This document shows, one piece after another, positions 17,885 to 25,630 of a stretch of DNA of 64,000 nucleotides. The number at the start of each line of letters is the position of its first letter. Position 1 is the first letter of the stretch. Source of the DNA: a virus; the IMG/VR virus record IMGVR_UViG_3300042455_001893, positions 16,647 to 80,646 of that record. One strand, given 5' to 3'. The position numbers and the translations under genes are program-made. The notes under the pieces are model-generated. The model worked only from the letters and a program-made list of their open reading frames with translations. It made no database searches and was not told the origin of the DNA.

Positions 17885-18589
17885 ATGAATAATATAGTGG
17901 TCCCCCCAGGTGTAAGTGGAAGAAGTCAATCTTATTCGCCTAATAACGTAAGCCTAGAGAATCTTACTAACGAAGTCAGCCTACTCAACTTAGGAGTTTT
18001 TGAACCGCTAAAATGGAAGATAGACTGCGGACAAGTTATGCAGGAGATTGCACAGTTTAAAGACGACTGGCAAGACTATCTTCCTAGAACAGACAGGCCT
18101 AATAACAGAAAATCTCTCACCCTTACATGTTTGCCCGGCACAGATCATAAAACCAATCCTAGTCTAGCACAAGCATCATATGCAGCCAAACGCCGGCTGA
18201 GTGAGTTGGAGTTCAGTCAAAAGACTGTAGTCTACGATACCTGCCATAGTCTTAGACCTTTTTTAGATGAGTGGGATCAGTTGGGCAGGACATTTTTGAT
18301 TCGGTCGGATACAGGGGGTTATTTTGTCCCCCATAGAGACCATCCGTCAATGCCTAGAGATGTTTTCCGTTTAATTGTGTTCTTAAACAATTGTGGACCA
18401 TTGGACTATGATTGGTGGATGGATGATCGAAAACTACAGATAGAACATGGCAGAGTCTATTATCTCAACACAAGGATGACACATCGCACTATTAGTTGGG
18501 TAGATAACAGTCTACATCTTATACTTAATGTAGCTATGACTACAGAGAATGTTGCCAAAGTAATTTCTAGTCTACAACATACTCACTAG
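17885..18589 (+). CDS. 2OG-Fe(II) oxygenase-like protein
   Basis: 234 residues, with AAGGA 7 nt before the ATG. FVPHRDHPSMPRDVFRLIVFL provides HxD and a nearby arginine; MTHRTISWVDNSLHLIL provides the distal His. Resembles aspartyl/asparaginyl hydroxylase-type enzymes. It converges with the next gene, overlapping by 4 nt. Confidence 0.7.
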   Translation: MNNIVVPPGVSGRSQSYSPNNVSLENLTNEVSLLNLGVFEPLKWKIDCGQVMQEIAQFKDDWQDYLPRTDRPNNRKSLTLTCLPGTDHKTNPSLAQASYAAKRRLSELEFSQKTVVYDTCHSLRPFLDEWDQLGRTFLIRSDTGGYFVPHRDHPSMPRDVFRLIVFLNNCGPLDYDWWMDDRKLQIEHGRVYYLNTRMTHRTISWVDNSLHLILNVAMTTENVAKVISSLQHTH

Positions 18590-19137
18590 TTTTTCCAAAC
18601 AACATATTGGCTATATTTTTCTAGGCTTTTTTCTAATAGTTCTAGATGTCGTTCCTTATCTAACCAACCTCTTATATAGATCGTTGTTCGTTGTTTGTCT
18701 TCTTTAACTCTATGAATTGCAGAAGTAGAATTTAAAATATACGCACAAGGAATTTTAGGAACTCTAGTAGTAATCCACGATGTACCATCAAAAACTTCTA
18801 AACTATCAACTGCTCCTTTTACAATAAATCGATACCCTGCCGGTTCTGTATCTAGTATATGTTTATATTCTCCAGGAGCGAATTTCATTTCTGGATAAAC
18901 ATCTACGTGAGAATCTACGGTCTGTTGTTGTATTTTATATTGTAAATTGGAAATCTTATCAAATGGTAATTGTTTAAGAACTTCATCAAAATTATTTTTT
19001 TTGATCGTTTCATCAGAAATGAGAGTAGAATTCCAATAAGGATTATATTTAGATATGACGGGGGTTCCGTCCACTACAGAAAACTCTATATTATCTAATT
19101 CTATATCTAGGGGACAGAATAAAATCTTATCTAACAT
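18586..19137 (-). CDS. 2OG-Fe(II) oxygenase-like / cupin protein
   Basis: 183 residues. DSHVDVYPE (HxD), SAIHRVKED (distal His) and QRTTIYIRG (Arg) give the dioxygenase triad and 2-oxoglutarate site. Ninth oxygenase-like protein of the island. A GTTAAATA motif lies 6 nt before its ATG. Confidence 0.6.
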   Translation of the reverse strand: MLDKILFCPLDIELDNIEFSVVDGTPVISKYNPYWNSTLISDETIKKNNFDEVLKQLPFDKISNLQYKIQQQTVDSHVDVYPEMKFAPGEYKHILDTEPAGYRFIVKGAVDSLEVFDGTSWITTRVPKIPCAYILNSTSAIHRVKEDKQRTTIYIRGWLDKERHLELLEKSLEKYSQYVVWKN

Positions 19138-19143
19138 ATAAGA

Positions 19144-19151
19144 TATTTAAC
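19144..19151 (-). promoter_or_regulatory. Late-type promoter motif GTTAAATA
   Basis: Minus-strand GTTAAATA, 6 nt before the ATG at 19137; near-leaderless arrangement. Confidence 0.45.
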
Positions 19152-19177
19152 CTTATACCTAACTGATAAAAAATTTG

Positions 19178-20962
19178 TTAATGTATAGCTGTCCAAGAAC
19201 CGCCGGCCACAGCTTTTATTTTTGCTGCTCCTGTGTCGTAGTACATCATACCGTTCACTCTGTTTCCTGATCCGCCAATAGCAGTATCGGCTGCTGTCTC
19301 GTCGGCATATGTAGGAAGCACAGGCATATTATTAAAAGTAGTTTTAGTTGTAGCAATTGTTAGTCTGCTAGCAGAGACTCCGCTGGTATTGCTGGTAAAA
19401 AATTCAAATCTACCAGGAACTACTCCTGTGGAAACCGCACCATCAGTGACCACACGCATTTGAGCTACTCCGGTATTGTTTGTTCCGTCGTAACCAGCGA
19501 AGGCAAAGTCGAAGATTGGGTCTCCATTTTGAACCGCTAAAGGTGTCCCAGTTTGTCCAGGGAAACTTGGTACTCCTCTTGCCCTAACTAAGATAATGTT
19601 GCTGGCGTTTACAGCACTGTTATGCCCAGAAAAAATCTGTAAAGGTCCATCAGAAACGTCGTCAGCGAAAAGAAAAAGATTTCCAGCTTCGGTAAAGCGG
19701 CCTGCTTCTAGTTCATTCCCTGCAGTATTTGTAACTAAAAATCTCAAGGATGAGGGCATTACGCCAGAGGATACTGTGCCAGTAACTCTTGCTTGAATTG
19801 ATGCCGCTGAGATAGTGTTTGTGCCGTCATAACCATTAAACTGAATGCTTCCTACTCTATCGTTATTGATTAATGATAAAGGAGTATCAATTGTTCCTCT
19901 AGATCTTCTTATAACTAATCTAGCGGCTTGATCATCTTCATGAGCAGCAGTGATCGCAAGAGGAAAACTTAGGTAATTCGTAGATTGAAAGTCGCCTCCA
20001 TCTACTACCCTCAGAGTGCCCTCAACCCGTGCGTTAGTTTGGAATGTAATCGGAGTGTCGCAAATGATAGCACTTGAATCTGCAGATGAAATCAAATTGG
20101 TTATTATATTTCCAGTTACATTACCTAATAAATTGCCAGTAAATCCACCTGCCGCAGTAATTGACCGTGTGCTAGCATTCAGCATTAATGTGCTATCATC
20201 TCCTACAATATTAATATTGTAGTTCATACCAGCTTCAATTCCTGAACCAGCACCAATTGCAACTCCGTTTATAGTAGATCCTGCAGGCAAATTCACTGCT
20301 GAGCCGATGGTTAAGCTGGCTGCATTGACTGCTTTTGTTCTAGCATTGATAATAACTGTGCTATCATCGCCTACTAGATTGATGTTGTAATTCATTCCGG
20401 ATTCAATTGCAGCACCTAGAACAATTCCGTTTACAGTAGATCCCGCAGGTAAATTAACAGACGAGCCTGTGGATGTGATAGTAGCACTACCAAGTATAAT
20501 ACTAGATCCGCTTAGATATAGATCTCTGAATCTAAAGGATGAGCTACCTAAATCGTAGGCAATGTTTGTAGACGGAATAACGTGTCCTTTGACTGTTCCG
20601 TTTAAATTAACAGCACCTGTTAGTGCGTTTAACAACAGCGTAGAATCGTTGGCATAGTGTGACCCAATAAATCCATCAGCAGTTAATGTTCCATTAAATG
20701 TGGAAAGATCAAATGTGGAATTTATTCTACCTAATGTATCATCATAGGTAAAAGTAATGTTTTGGTGGGTGCCGTTAATCAGCATTGAGGATGCAATATC
20801 TTGTACATCTTCTGTGACTAGGGTACCTGCGGGCAATCCGCCGGCAGTGGTACCGTTTCCAATATACAGTGAACTTGTTGAGGTATCCCAAACAAGTTCG
20901 CCCACAACTGGGGTATAACTCATTCGATCTGCAGTCGGTCCACGTCTGATTTGTAAGGCCAT
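19178..20962 (-). CDS. Phage tail-fibre/structural protein
   Basis: 594 residues. The N-terminus (ALQIRRGPTADRMSYTPVVGELVWDT) is typical of tail-fibre or baseplate-associated proteins of large marine myoviruses. Inside are imperfect repeats around the motif GMNYNINxVGDDST (at least two clear copies) and further glycine-, Asn- and Thr-rich blocks suggesting a beta-helical shaft. The C-terminus (MMYYDTGAAKIKAVAGG) resembles the tail-fibre end domain. This is the clearest virion gene in the window. A CATAAATA late motif and a CGGAG site precede it. Confidence 0.85.
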   Translation of the reverse strand: MALQIRRGPTADRMSYTPVVGELVWDTSTSSLYIGNGTTAGGLPAGTLVTEDVQDIASSMLINGTHQNITFTYDDTLGRINSTFDLSTFNGTLTADGFIGSHYANDSTLLLNALTGAVNLNGTVKGHVIPSTNIAYDLGSSSFRFRDLYLSGSSIILGSATITSTGSSVNLPAGSTVNGIVLGAAIESGMNYNINLVGDDSTVIINARTKAVNAASLTIGSAVNLPAGSTINGVAIGAGSGIEAGMNYNINIVGDDSTLMLNASTRSITAAGGFTGNLLGNVTGNIITNLISSADSSAIICDTPITFQTNARVEGTLRVVDGGDFQSTNYLSFPLAITAAHEDDQAARLVIRRSRGTIDTPLSLINNDRVGSIQFNGYDGTNTISAASIQARVTGTVSSGVMPSSLRFLVTNTAGNELEAGRFTEAGNLFLFADDVSDGPLQIFSGHNSAVNASNIILVRARGVPSFPGQTGTPLAVQNGDPIFDFAFAGYDGTNNTGVAQMRVVTDGAVSTGVVPGRFEFFTSNTSGVSASRLTIATTKTTFNNMPVLPTYADETAADTAIGGSGNRVNGMMYYDTGAAKIKAVAGGSWTAIH

Positions 20963-20992
20963 ATTAATAACTCCGGGGCAATGTTAGTCTAG

Positions 20993-21000
20993 TATTTATG
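20993..21000 (-). promoter_or_regulatory. Late-type promoter motif CATAAATA
   Basis: Minus-strand CATAAATA 30 nt before the tail-fibre ATG, as expected for a late structural gene. Confidence 0.6.
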
Positions 21001-21023
21001 CCACTGTATCAGAACCTCGAACC

Positions 21024-21055
21024 AAAAAAAATAGAGCTCCGAAGAGCCCTATTTT
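21024..21055 (-). terminator. Rho-independent terminator after the metallophosphoesterase gene
   Basis: Eleven-bp stem (AAATAGGGCTC with GAGCTCTATTT, one wobble or mismatch) with a TTCG loop, followed on the minus strand by a T-run. Lies just downstream of the gene at 21071. Confidence 0.8.
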
Positions 21056-21070
21056 AAACTGCACAGTTTA

Positions 21071-21673
21071 TTACATTGTAGGTCCGTTGCCGTTCTTAAA
21101 ACCTACTGATCCGCCTTCTGCTTCGATGCGCTTTAACACATCTTCAAACAAGATAGGAGCAAAGTCCGGAGTTTGTTCTACACAAACACAATGATATCTA
21201 GGATCAATCTCATCACTGTATAAGATTTCTCCTGTTTTAACATCAACTCCACGGGCCTTACGCACTCGATTTGAGTGTAAATGTCCGTGAATGTTAACTC
21301 CAAAACGACCCATCGAATCCGAGTGTAACGGGATATGGCTTAAGATCATGCCGTTCATAACATGGTATGCACGTAATTCTCTAAAGTACATTCTATACTC
21401 GTCATCGCGGAAGATGTCGTGATTACCGCGGATTAATACCTTGTCACCGTTTAACCTACGTAACGTTCCTAACGCTTTGCGGTTAATAACAACATCACCT
21501 AAGTGGTAGACCTTGTCAGTGGGTTTTACCCGTTCGTTCCACGCCTTAACCATAGCTTCGTCCATTTCATCTGGATCCGTCCACGGTCTTAATTTTTCAC
21601 CATCGTTGCGTGTGAAGCGGCATACACCTGTGTGTCCAAAGTGCGTGTCGCTTACTAAGAATACACTTGGCAT
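21071..21673 (-). CDS. Calcineurin-like metallophosphoesterase
   Basis: 200 residues. SDTHFGH, LGDVV, IRGNHD and NIHGHLH are the D-x-H, GD, GNH(D/E) and GHxH signatures of binuclear metallophosphoesterases. The short single-domain form is like phage and bacterial phosphoesterases acting on nucleotides or phosphoproteins. SD GAGGCAG precedes the ATG. Probably shares an mRNA with the small gene just upstream at 21687. Confidence 0.9.
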   Translation of the reverse strand: MPSVFLVSDTHFGHTGVCRFTRNDGEKLRPWTDPDEMDEAMVKAWNERVKPTDKVYHLGDVVINRKALGTLRRLNGDKVLIRGNHDIFRDDEYRMYFRELRAYHVMNGMILSHIPLHSDSMGRFGVNIHGHLHSNRVRKARGVDVKTGEILYSDEIDPRYHCVCVEQTPDFAPILFEDVLKRIEAEGGSVGFKNGNGPTM

Positions 21674-21686
21674 ATCTGCCTCCTTG

Positions 21687-21860
21687 TTAGTAAGTTTCTT
21701 TTACAATATCAAATTTTTCTGCAGGCCATTTAGCTTTGAACTCATCTGTCTTAATGTAGTCGTTGTATGCTTTAGCATCAAAGAACACCTTGTGAAATGC
21801 TGTTGTAAATGTACCTTTTGGGTTTATAGTCAAATAAACCGATTTTGCTTTGCCTGCCAT
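21687..21860 (-). CDS. Small basic protein of unknown function
   Basis: 57 residues from ATG 21860 (MAGKAKSVYLTINPKG); an in-frame upstream start exists but would include the promoter. Lysine- and aromatic-rich, no family recognised. Preceded by a strong sigma70-type promoter. Confidence 0.65.
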   Translation of the reverse strand: MAGKAKSVYLTINPKGTFTTAFHKVFFDAKAYNDYIKTDEFKAKWPAEKFDIVKETY

Positions 21861-21885
21861 ATAATCCTTTACTGTGTAAGTATAT

Positions 21886-21914
21886 ATTATACAGTCAAAA
21901 CAAAGCCCTGTCAA
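21886..21914 (-). promoter_or_regulatory. Sigma70-type promoter (TTGACA-17-TATAAT)
   Basis: Consensus -35 and -10 with a 17-nt gap, reading leftward into the genes at 21860 and 21673. Its -35 lies inside the terminator hairpin of the infA gene. Confidence 0.8.
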
Positions 21915-21930
21915 ACAAAATCAACAGGGC
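21898..21930 (-). terminator. Terminator after infA
   Basis: Stem GCCCTGT/ACAGGGC with a 12-nt loop, then TTTGTTTT. It overlaps the downstream promoter. Confidence 0.7.
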
Positions 21931-21951
21931 CAATTTGTTGAATTTCTTTTA

Positions 21952-22170
21952 TTACAATCTATAAGAGACTCGGCCTTTGGTCATGTCATAGGGGCTAACT
22001 TCCACCTTGACACGATCGCCTAGAATGATACGAATTTTGTGTTGCTTGAGTCTGCCACTAGTATAGCACAATAAGACATTGGGTAGATTGTCTACTTTTA
22101 CCTTAAACATATTACCGGGCAAGACTTCTTCTACAACGCCTGTTAATTCGATTATATCTTCTTTGGCCAT
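21952..22170 (-). CDS. infA: Translation initiation factor IF-1
   Basis: 72 residues, the normal length of IF-1, beginning MAKEDIIELTGVVEEVLPG and ending PYDMTKGRVSYRL with the OB-fold pattern (FKVKV, GDRVKVEVSPYD). IF-1 binds the 30S A site during initiation. A phage copy is rare but known from huge phages; it could favour phage mRNAs or the phage's own initiator tRNA. The start lies 7 nt downstream of the stop of the next minus-strand gene. Confidence 0.93.
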   Translation of the reverse strand: MAKEDIIELTGVVEEVLPGNMFKVKVDNLPNVLLCYTSGRLKQHKIRIILGDRVKVEVSPYDMTKGRVSYRL

Positions 22171-22177
22171 CTAGTTT

Positions 22178-22402
22178 TTATCTTTCCTTTTTAACGCGGC
22201 CAATTCGGCTCGCTTTGTTCCAATCGTATTTAACGCCATCTGGACACTTACCATCTTTGATGCTGTCTACACCAAATACTCCTACGATTTCAAATTCGCC
22301 ACCTTGGATGGTAACGAACACATTTAATTCTTTGGCAAATGCCATTGCTAAATCCAAATTAGCAAACTCCGTTGAGCTTTGTTTTTCTATTACTTTGTAC
22401 AT
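22178..22402 (-). CDS. Small protein of unknown function
   Basis: 74 residues from ATG 22402 (MYKVIEKQSS). The middle (FVTIQGGEFEIVGVFGVDSIKDGKCPDG) suggests a small beta fold. The -10 TATAAT is only 6 nt before the ATG, so the transcript is probably leaderless. The frame is open into the tRNA-Thr gene but that part is tRNA. Confidence 0.6.
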   Translation of the reverse strand: MYKVIEKQSSTEFANLDLAMAFAKELNVFVTIQGGEFEIVGVFGVDSIKDGKCPDGVKYDWNKASRIGRVKKER

Positions 22403-22408
22403 ACGACT

Positions 22409-22437
22409 ATTATACTGTCTTTCTTTCAATTTGTCAA
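22409..22437 (-). promoter_or_regulatory. Sigma70-type promoter (TTGACA-17-TATAAT)
   Basis: Perfect hexamers and 17-nt spacer just after tRNA-Thr(GGT), reading into 22402 and infA. Confidence 0.8.
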
Positions 22438-22438
22438 G

Positions 22439-22512
22439 TGGTGCTCTAGCCAAGAATTGAACTTGGAATTCAGTCTTACCAAGACTGTGTAATACCATTT
22501 TACTACAAGAGC
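22439..22512 (-). tRNA. tRNA-Thr (GGT)
   Basis: Cloverleaf with acceptor GCTCTTG/CTAGAGC (one mismatch), loop TTGGTAA, encoded CCA. Reads ACC/ACU. Confidence 0.9.
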
Positions 22513-22513
22513 G

Positions 22514-22589
22514 TGGTCCGGCCAGCAGGAATCGAACCCACATTCAAGAGGTAGAAGCTCTTTGTATTATCCATTATACTATGGCCGGA
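22514..22589 (-). tRNA. tRNA-Arg (TCT)
   Basis: Acceptor TCCGGCC/GGCCGGA, anticodon loop CTTCTAC, T-loop TTCGATT, encoded CCA. Reads AGA/AGG. Confidence 0.93.
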
Positions 22590-22593
22590 AATT

Positions 22594-22667
22594 TGGAGCG
22601 GGATAGGAGAATCGAACTCCTGACTAAACCTTGGCAAGGTTTCGTTTGACCATTAAACTAATCCCGC
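22594..22667 (-). tRNA. tRNA-Gly (GCC)
   Basis: Acceptor GCGGGAT/ATCCCGC, loop TTGCCAA, discriminator T, encoded CCA. Confidence 0.93.
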
Positions 22668-22668
22668 A

Positions 22669-23241
22669 TTAAACATATTCTATATCTGCTGCCAATATAA
22701 AACGATACTGATTGCTTTGTACAACACCCGGCCTGTGCCACTGATCACTGGGATAGATCAACCATGCGTATTCACTAGGTTTTACAAACAACTTGCCGTC
22801 ACCTGCTGGCCCGTTAGGAGCCATTTCTGTACCACAGTAATCGTAATCTTTAACATCATCGGGTATGTGCAGATACAAAACACCACTCAACATTTTGGCA
22901 GTGTCATGAGTAGGATGCCAGTGATGATGCCACAGATTTTCACGATCCTCGGCACTCTCAAGATTGGTCATAAACGACCAAGCCATCATGTTATTAACTT
23001 TTACTTCACGTCCTAGGTACATGAATACACTGAACAAAAAACTCATACGATACTTTAACCATACAGCTTCGGGTCTAGCAAATATATTTTCTTTAGTTTG
23101 ATATTTGGGACTATTAGTAAAGTAATTCCCGTCAGCAATGATTGCTTTTATAATGCCTATGGCTTCTTCATTGTCAGATTGTGTAATTACTGAACTGAAA
23201 TTAAACTTGCGAAATACTTCGTTTTGATCTATTACTTTCAT
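22669..23241 (-). CDS. 2OG-Fe(II) oxygenase-like phage protein
   Basis: 190 residues. HHHWHPTHDTAKMLSGVLYLHIP, then YPSDQWHRPG and NQYRFILAADIEYV, fit the phage prolyl-4-hydroxylase-like or TIGR02466-type oxygenase pattern, with a His-rich metal site, distal His and Arg. The exact HxD is not clear. Set inside the tRNA array between two Gly tRNAs. Confidence 0.6.
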   Translation of the reverse strand: MKVIDQNEVFRKFNFSSVITQSDNEEAIGIIKAIIADGNYFTNSPKYQTKENIFARPEAVWLKYRMSFLFSVFMYLGREVKVNNMMAWSFMTNLESAEDRENLWHHHWHPTHDTAKMLSGVLYLHIPDDVKDYDYCGTEMAPNGPAGDGKLFVKPSEYAWLIYPSDQWHRPGVVQSNQYRFILAADIEYV

Positions 23242-23249
23242 TATATCCT

Positions 23250-23323
23250 TGGAGCGGAGTGAGAGAATCGAACTCTCGACCGAAGATTGGAAATCTGCTG
23301 TTTTACCATTAAACTAACCCCGC
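23250..23323 (-). tRNA. tRNA-Gly (TCC)
   Basis: Acceptor GCGGGGT with ACTCCGC, loop TTTCCAA, discriminator T, encoded CCA. One mismatch in the anticodon stem. Confidence 0.9.
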
Positions 23324-23340
23324 ATACTATTATTTAACAA

Positions 23341-23529
23341 TCAAGTTTCGTGATCCTCTGGAGGATTGGCCAAAGGTGAAGTTGAAGGTTTTTTCTTAGA
23401 CCATGATGAATAACTGGCTCCTTCTTCTCTGCTGCTGACATTTCTTTCGATCTGTTGTATCACACCACCCTTGGCCAGGAACTCTGCCATGGCTGTGGCT
23501 GTAGCTGCTTCGTATTCGTCTTTAGTCAT
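23341..23529 (-). CDS. Small hydrophilic protein of unknown function
   Basis: 62 residues (MTKDEYEAATATAMAEFLAKGG), Ser-, Lys- and Pro-rich C-terminus. AAAGAGA lies 7 nt before ATG. Between tRNA-Gly(TCC) and tRNA-Pro. Confidence 0.5.
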   Translation of the reverse strand: MTKDEYEAATATAMAEFLAKGGVIQQIERNVSSREEGASYSSWSKKKPSTSPLANPPEDHET

Positions 23530-23549
23530 TGTTTTCTCTTTTTAAAAAA

Positions 23550-23626
23550 TGGTCGGAGTACAAGGATTCGAACCTTGGACCCCCTGGTCCCAAACCAGGT
23601 GCGCTACCAGACTGCGCCACACTCCG
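23550..23626 (-). tRNA. tRNA-Pro (TGG)
   Basis: Acceptor CGGAGTG/TACTCCG, anticodon stem CCTGG/CCAGG, loop TTTGGGA, encoded CCA. Confidence 0.95.
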
Positions 23627-23629
23627 AAA

Positions 23630-23779
23630 TTAACTTGGTATCATATGAGGAACATATGGTACTGCTCTGGGACCGTGTCTCTGTTGTAATAACATACGTG
23701 CTTCCTCTGCCGAATTAGCACCCACACGATCCTTAAATTCTTTGCCGTCTACTCTAATTGTTGCTTCGTATAATTTCAT
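23630..23779 (-). CDS. Small protein, paralogue of the gene at 30293
   Basis: 49 residues: MKLYEATIRVDGKEF followed by ANSAEEARMLLQQRHGP. The strand-then-helix layout with an Ala-Glu-rich helix resembles the 64-residue protein at 30293 (AQTSGDAVRIAEAQYGG). Its ATG overlaps the TGA of the upstream gene. Function unknown. Confidence 0.65.
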   Translation of the reverse strand: MKLYEATIRVDGKEFKDRVGANSAEEARMLLQQRHGPRAVPYVPHMIPS

Positions 23780-24528
23780 TTGAATCCAAACGGACATTTT
23801 GATGCGGGCATTGAAGTTAATAATGATCTATGTTGCCCTCCCCACATAGATTTTTGAGTAAACTCTTTTGAAATCTTTTCGTACTCGTTAGCATCAACTT
23901 CATGATGTTTTAATTCTACTTCACGTTCAGTTAACGGGATAAGCTGTACCAACGGATCACCTGCATTAACCGTTAGTGTAGTTCCCTTTTTCACAAAAAT
24001 ATTCACATGTGTATTATGCTGTGCTTTAAAATCTAATATTCCCGATAACGCATGGTAGTTAGCATGTCTATCTGTATTGTGATAGGTACATTGATTCCAG
24101 GCAAATTTAACACCAGTTTTTTCTTTGATTAACCAAGGACTAGAAATTTTCACATGCTGGTATCCCTTGTACAATTCTTCCCAATACATAAAGGGAGGAT
24201 GGGGATTGGCATCTAGGCCGCCCATAGGATCATGTTTAAAAAATAATCCGTCCTTCATCATTTCAATTTTAAAATCTGTCCAACTAGGTAGTATAAATCC
24301 AGAGGTAAACAAATTGACCATACCAACACATCTCTTGGCTGTTGGTATTGGAATTAATTCCTTGCTTCTAGGATCCTGCAGTGATTTTACATCAACCATA
24401 GGTGGCAATTGTTTCCACTCTGCGGGAACAAATTTATGAGCATGATCAATTTTGAACAGATTCTGCACAACTGGATTATCTATAAAACAATCTACAATTA
24501 TCTTTTTTCTTCGAAATAAAAACATCAT
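23776..24528 (-). CDS. Large-phage conserved protein, function unknown
   Basis: 250 residues starting MMFLFRRKKIIVDCFIDN. It carries HDPMGGLDANPHPPFMYW and a C-terminal LTSMPASKCPFGFK. I believe similar proteins occur in marine myoviruses, but no role is recognised. Beta-rich with many aromatics; possibly cupin-like (HVNIFVKKGTTLTVNAGDPLVQLIPL resembles a cupin core). Confidence 0.6.
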   Translation of the reverse strand: MMFLFRRKKIIVDCFIDNPVVQNLFKIDHAHKFVPAEWKQLPPMVDVKSLQDPRSKELIPIPTAKRCVGMVNLFTSGFILPSWTDFKIEMMKDGLFFKHDPMGGLDANPHPPFMYWEELYKGYQHVKISSPWLIKEKTGVKFAWNQCTYHNTDRHANYHALSGILDFKAQHNTHVNIFVKKGTTLTVNAGDPLVQLIPLTEREVELKHHEVDANEYEKISKEFTQKSMWGGQHRSLLTSMPASKCPFGFK

Positions 24529-24538
24529 GTCCTCAAAT

Positions 24539-24614
24539 TGGTTGCGGGAGTCGGAGTCGAACCGACGATCTGAAGCTTATGAGACTTCCGAGATACCACC
24601 TTCTCCATCCCGCG
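24539..24614 (-). tRNA. Initiator tRNA-fMet (CAT)
   Basis: The acceptor has a C1:A72 mismatch (CGCGGGA with TCCCGCA), the hallmark of bacterial initiator tRNA. Loop CTCATAA. The three consecutive G:C pairs usual in the anticodon stem are absent (stem GAAGT/GCTTC). Confidence 0.85.
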
Positions 24615-24828
24615 ATAATTAGTGCCTAGCTACTCCCACCACAGGAGCCCTAGACTGAGCGGTTACTCTGTCCATAACATTTATTCTTATGGGAAGGTGT
24701 TAAACCTCACCTAATGCGTCTCCGGATTCCCTACACAGGATCGGAAGGCCTTTGCACTACAAACCTAGCACTCTTTATGGTGACTGCCCCACCCCCTTTG
24801 TATAACGGGCAAGGGCGCCCGGGGTCTG
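24615..24828 (-). ncRNA. Candidate structured RNA of unknown class
   Basis: A 214-nt gap with no ORF but several hairpins on the minus strand: CCATAA/TTATGG, GGTG/CACC, and a long arm with CTAG and CTCC paired to GGAG and CTAG. GC content is higher than the neighbours. It lies directly upstream of tRNA-fMet in the same transcription direction. RNase P and 6S motifs were sought and not found. Confidence 0.4.
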
Positions 24829-25404
24829 TTAGATCAAGCCTTCAGCTTGCAGTGTTGCTACAACATCATCACTGAGTGGAATTTCAGTTTTGATATTTAA
24901 CTCAAGAACTTCATCATTGAGTTTTTGTTTCTGCTTCTTGAGATTTTGGATCTCTGCCTTGGCTTGATCAATTTGATCTCGTCCAACAACACTGGTAGAT
25001 ACCGTGTCGTCACGGCCGTACAAACTTGCACGGCTTTCTTCTTTGCGGCTGCGGATCTTGTCCAACTTGCCGTTGACCACAGCCAAGTCACTCACTGGAT
25101 TCAATGTGGCTATTTCAGTCAACTGTGTGACACGCTTGTCAATGAACGCAGCCTTGGCCAATGACAGGTCAATTCCGCAATTTGCGTTGGCTGTACCAAC
25201 CAGTCCGCGAATGTTGTACAAGGCCAACAACAGCTTTTGTCGGCGACCATCATTTGTGATCAAAAGGTTATTGGCCTTTTGAATCTCATCTTGTGCGTTC
25301 TGGAACTCGTTGATCTCAATGCTGGTATCAATCTTAATACCCTTGATTGCTTCATTGATCGAATTCTGAACTGCGTTTGCCTTACGTAGGGAAATGTTCA
25401 TCAC
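24829..25404 (-). CDS. Coiled-coil phage protein of unknown function
   Basis: 191 residues, mostly helical. Heptad-like segments lie at 30-75 and 140-175 (DQAKAEIQNLKKQKQKLNDEV). It begins MMNISLRKANAVQNSINEAI. Overlaps the rpoZ stop by 23 nt, so probably one operon with it. Confidence 0.65.
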   Translation of the reverse strand: MMNISLRKANAVQNSINEAIKGIKIDTSIEINEFQNAQDEIQKANNLLITNDGRRQKLLLALYNIRGLVGTANANCGIDLSLAKAAFIDKRVTQLTEIATLNPVSDLAVVNGKLDKIRSRKEESRASLYGRDDTVSTSVVGRDQIDQAKAEIQNLKKQKQKLNDEVLELNIKTEIPLSDDVVATLQAEGLI

Positions 25405-25630
25405 GTTGTCCTTTCTTCTTTGTTTTAACAGTTTTTAAAAAATCAAGTCTAGTATACTTGCCCTGTTCGATTTCGTTTAGAGCAGTAACAATAAATCCAT
25501 GACTACCTTTATCAACTCTAGGAGCATGACCGTTTTTCAACTCTCGAGCTCGTTGACTTGCAGCCAATACCATTTCAAATCTATCGCCGTATGCTGCCAC
25601 TGCGTCTTCTGATGAAAGTTGTTTGTTCAT
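25382..25630 (-). CDS. rpoZ: RNA polymerase omega subunit homologue
   Basis: 82 residues. SSEDAVAAYGDRFEMVLAASQRARELKNG and IVTALNEIEQGKYT match the omega pattern (GNRFDLVLVAARRARQ and ALREIEEG in E. coli). Omega chaperones the beta' subunit and stabilises RNA polymerase. A phage copy could support the phage's own sigma or a modified host enzyme during late transcription. A consensus promoter lies about 280 nt upstream. Confidence 0.85.
   Translation of the reverse strand: MNKQLSSEDAVAAYGDRFEMVLAASQRARELKNGHAPRVDKGSHGFIVTALNEIEQGKYTRLDFLKTVKTKKKGQRDEHFPT

Noticed and set aside
24615-24828. RNase P or 6S RNA
   Set aside because: The conserved RNase P cores and the 6S closing bubble were not found.
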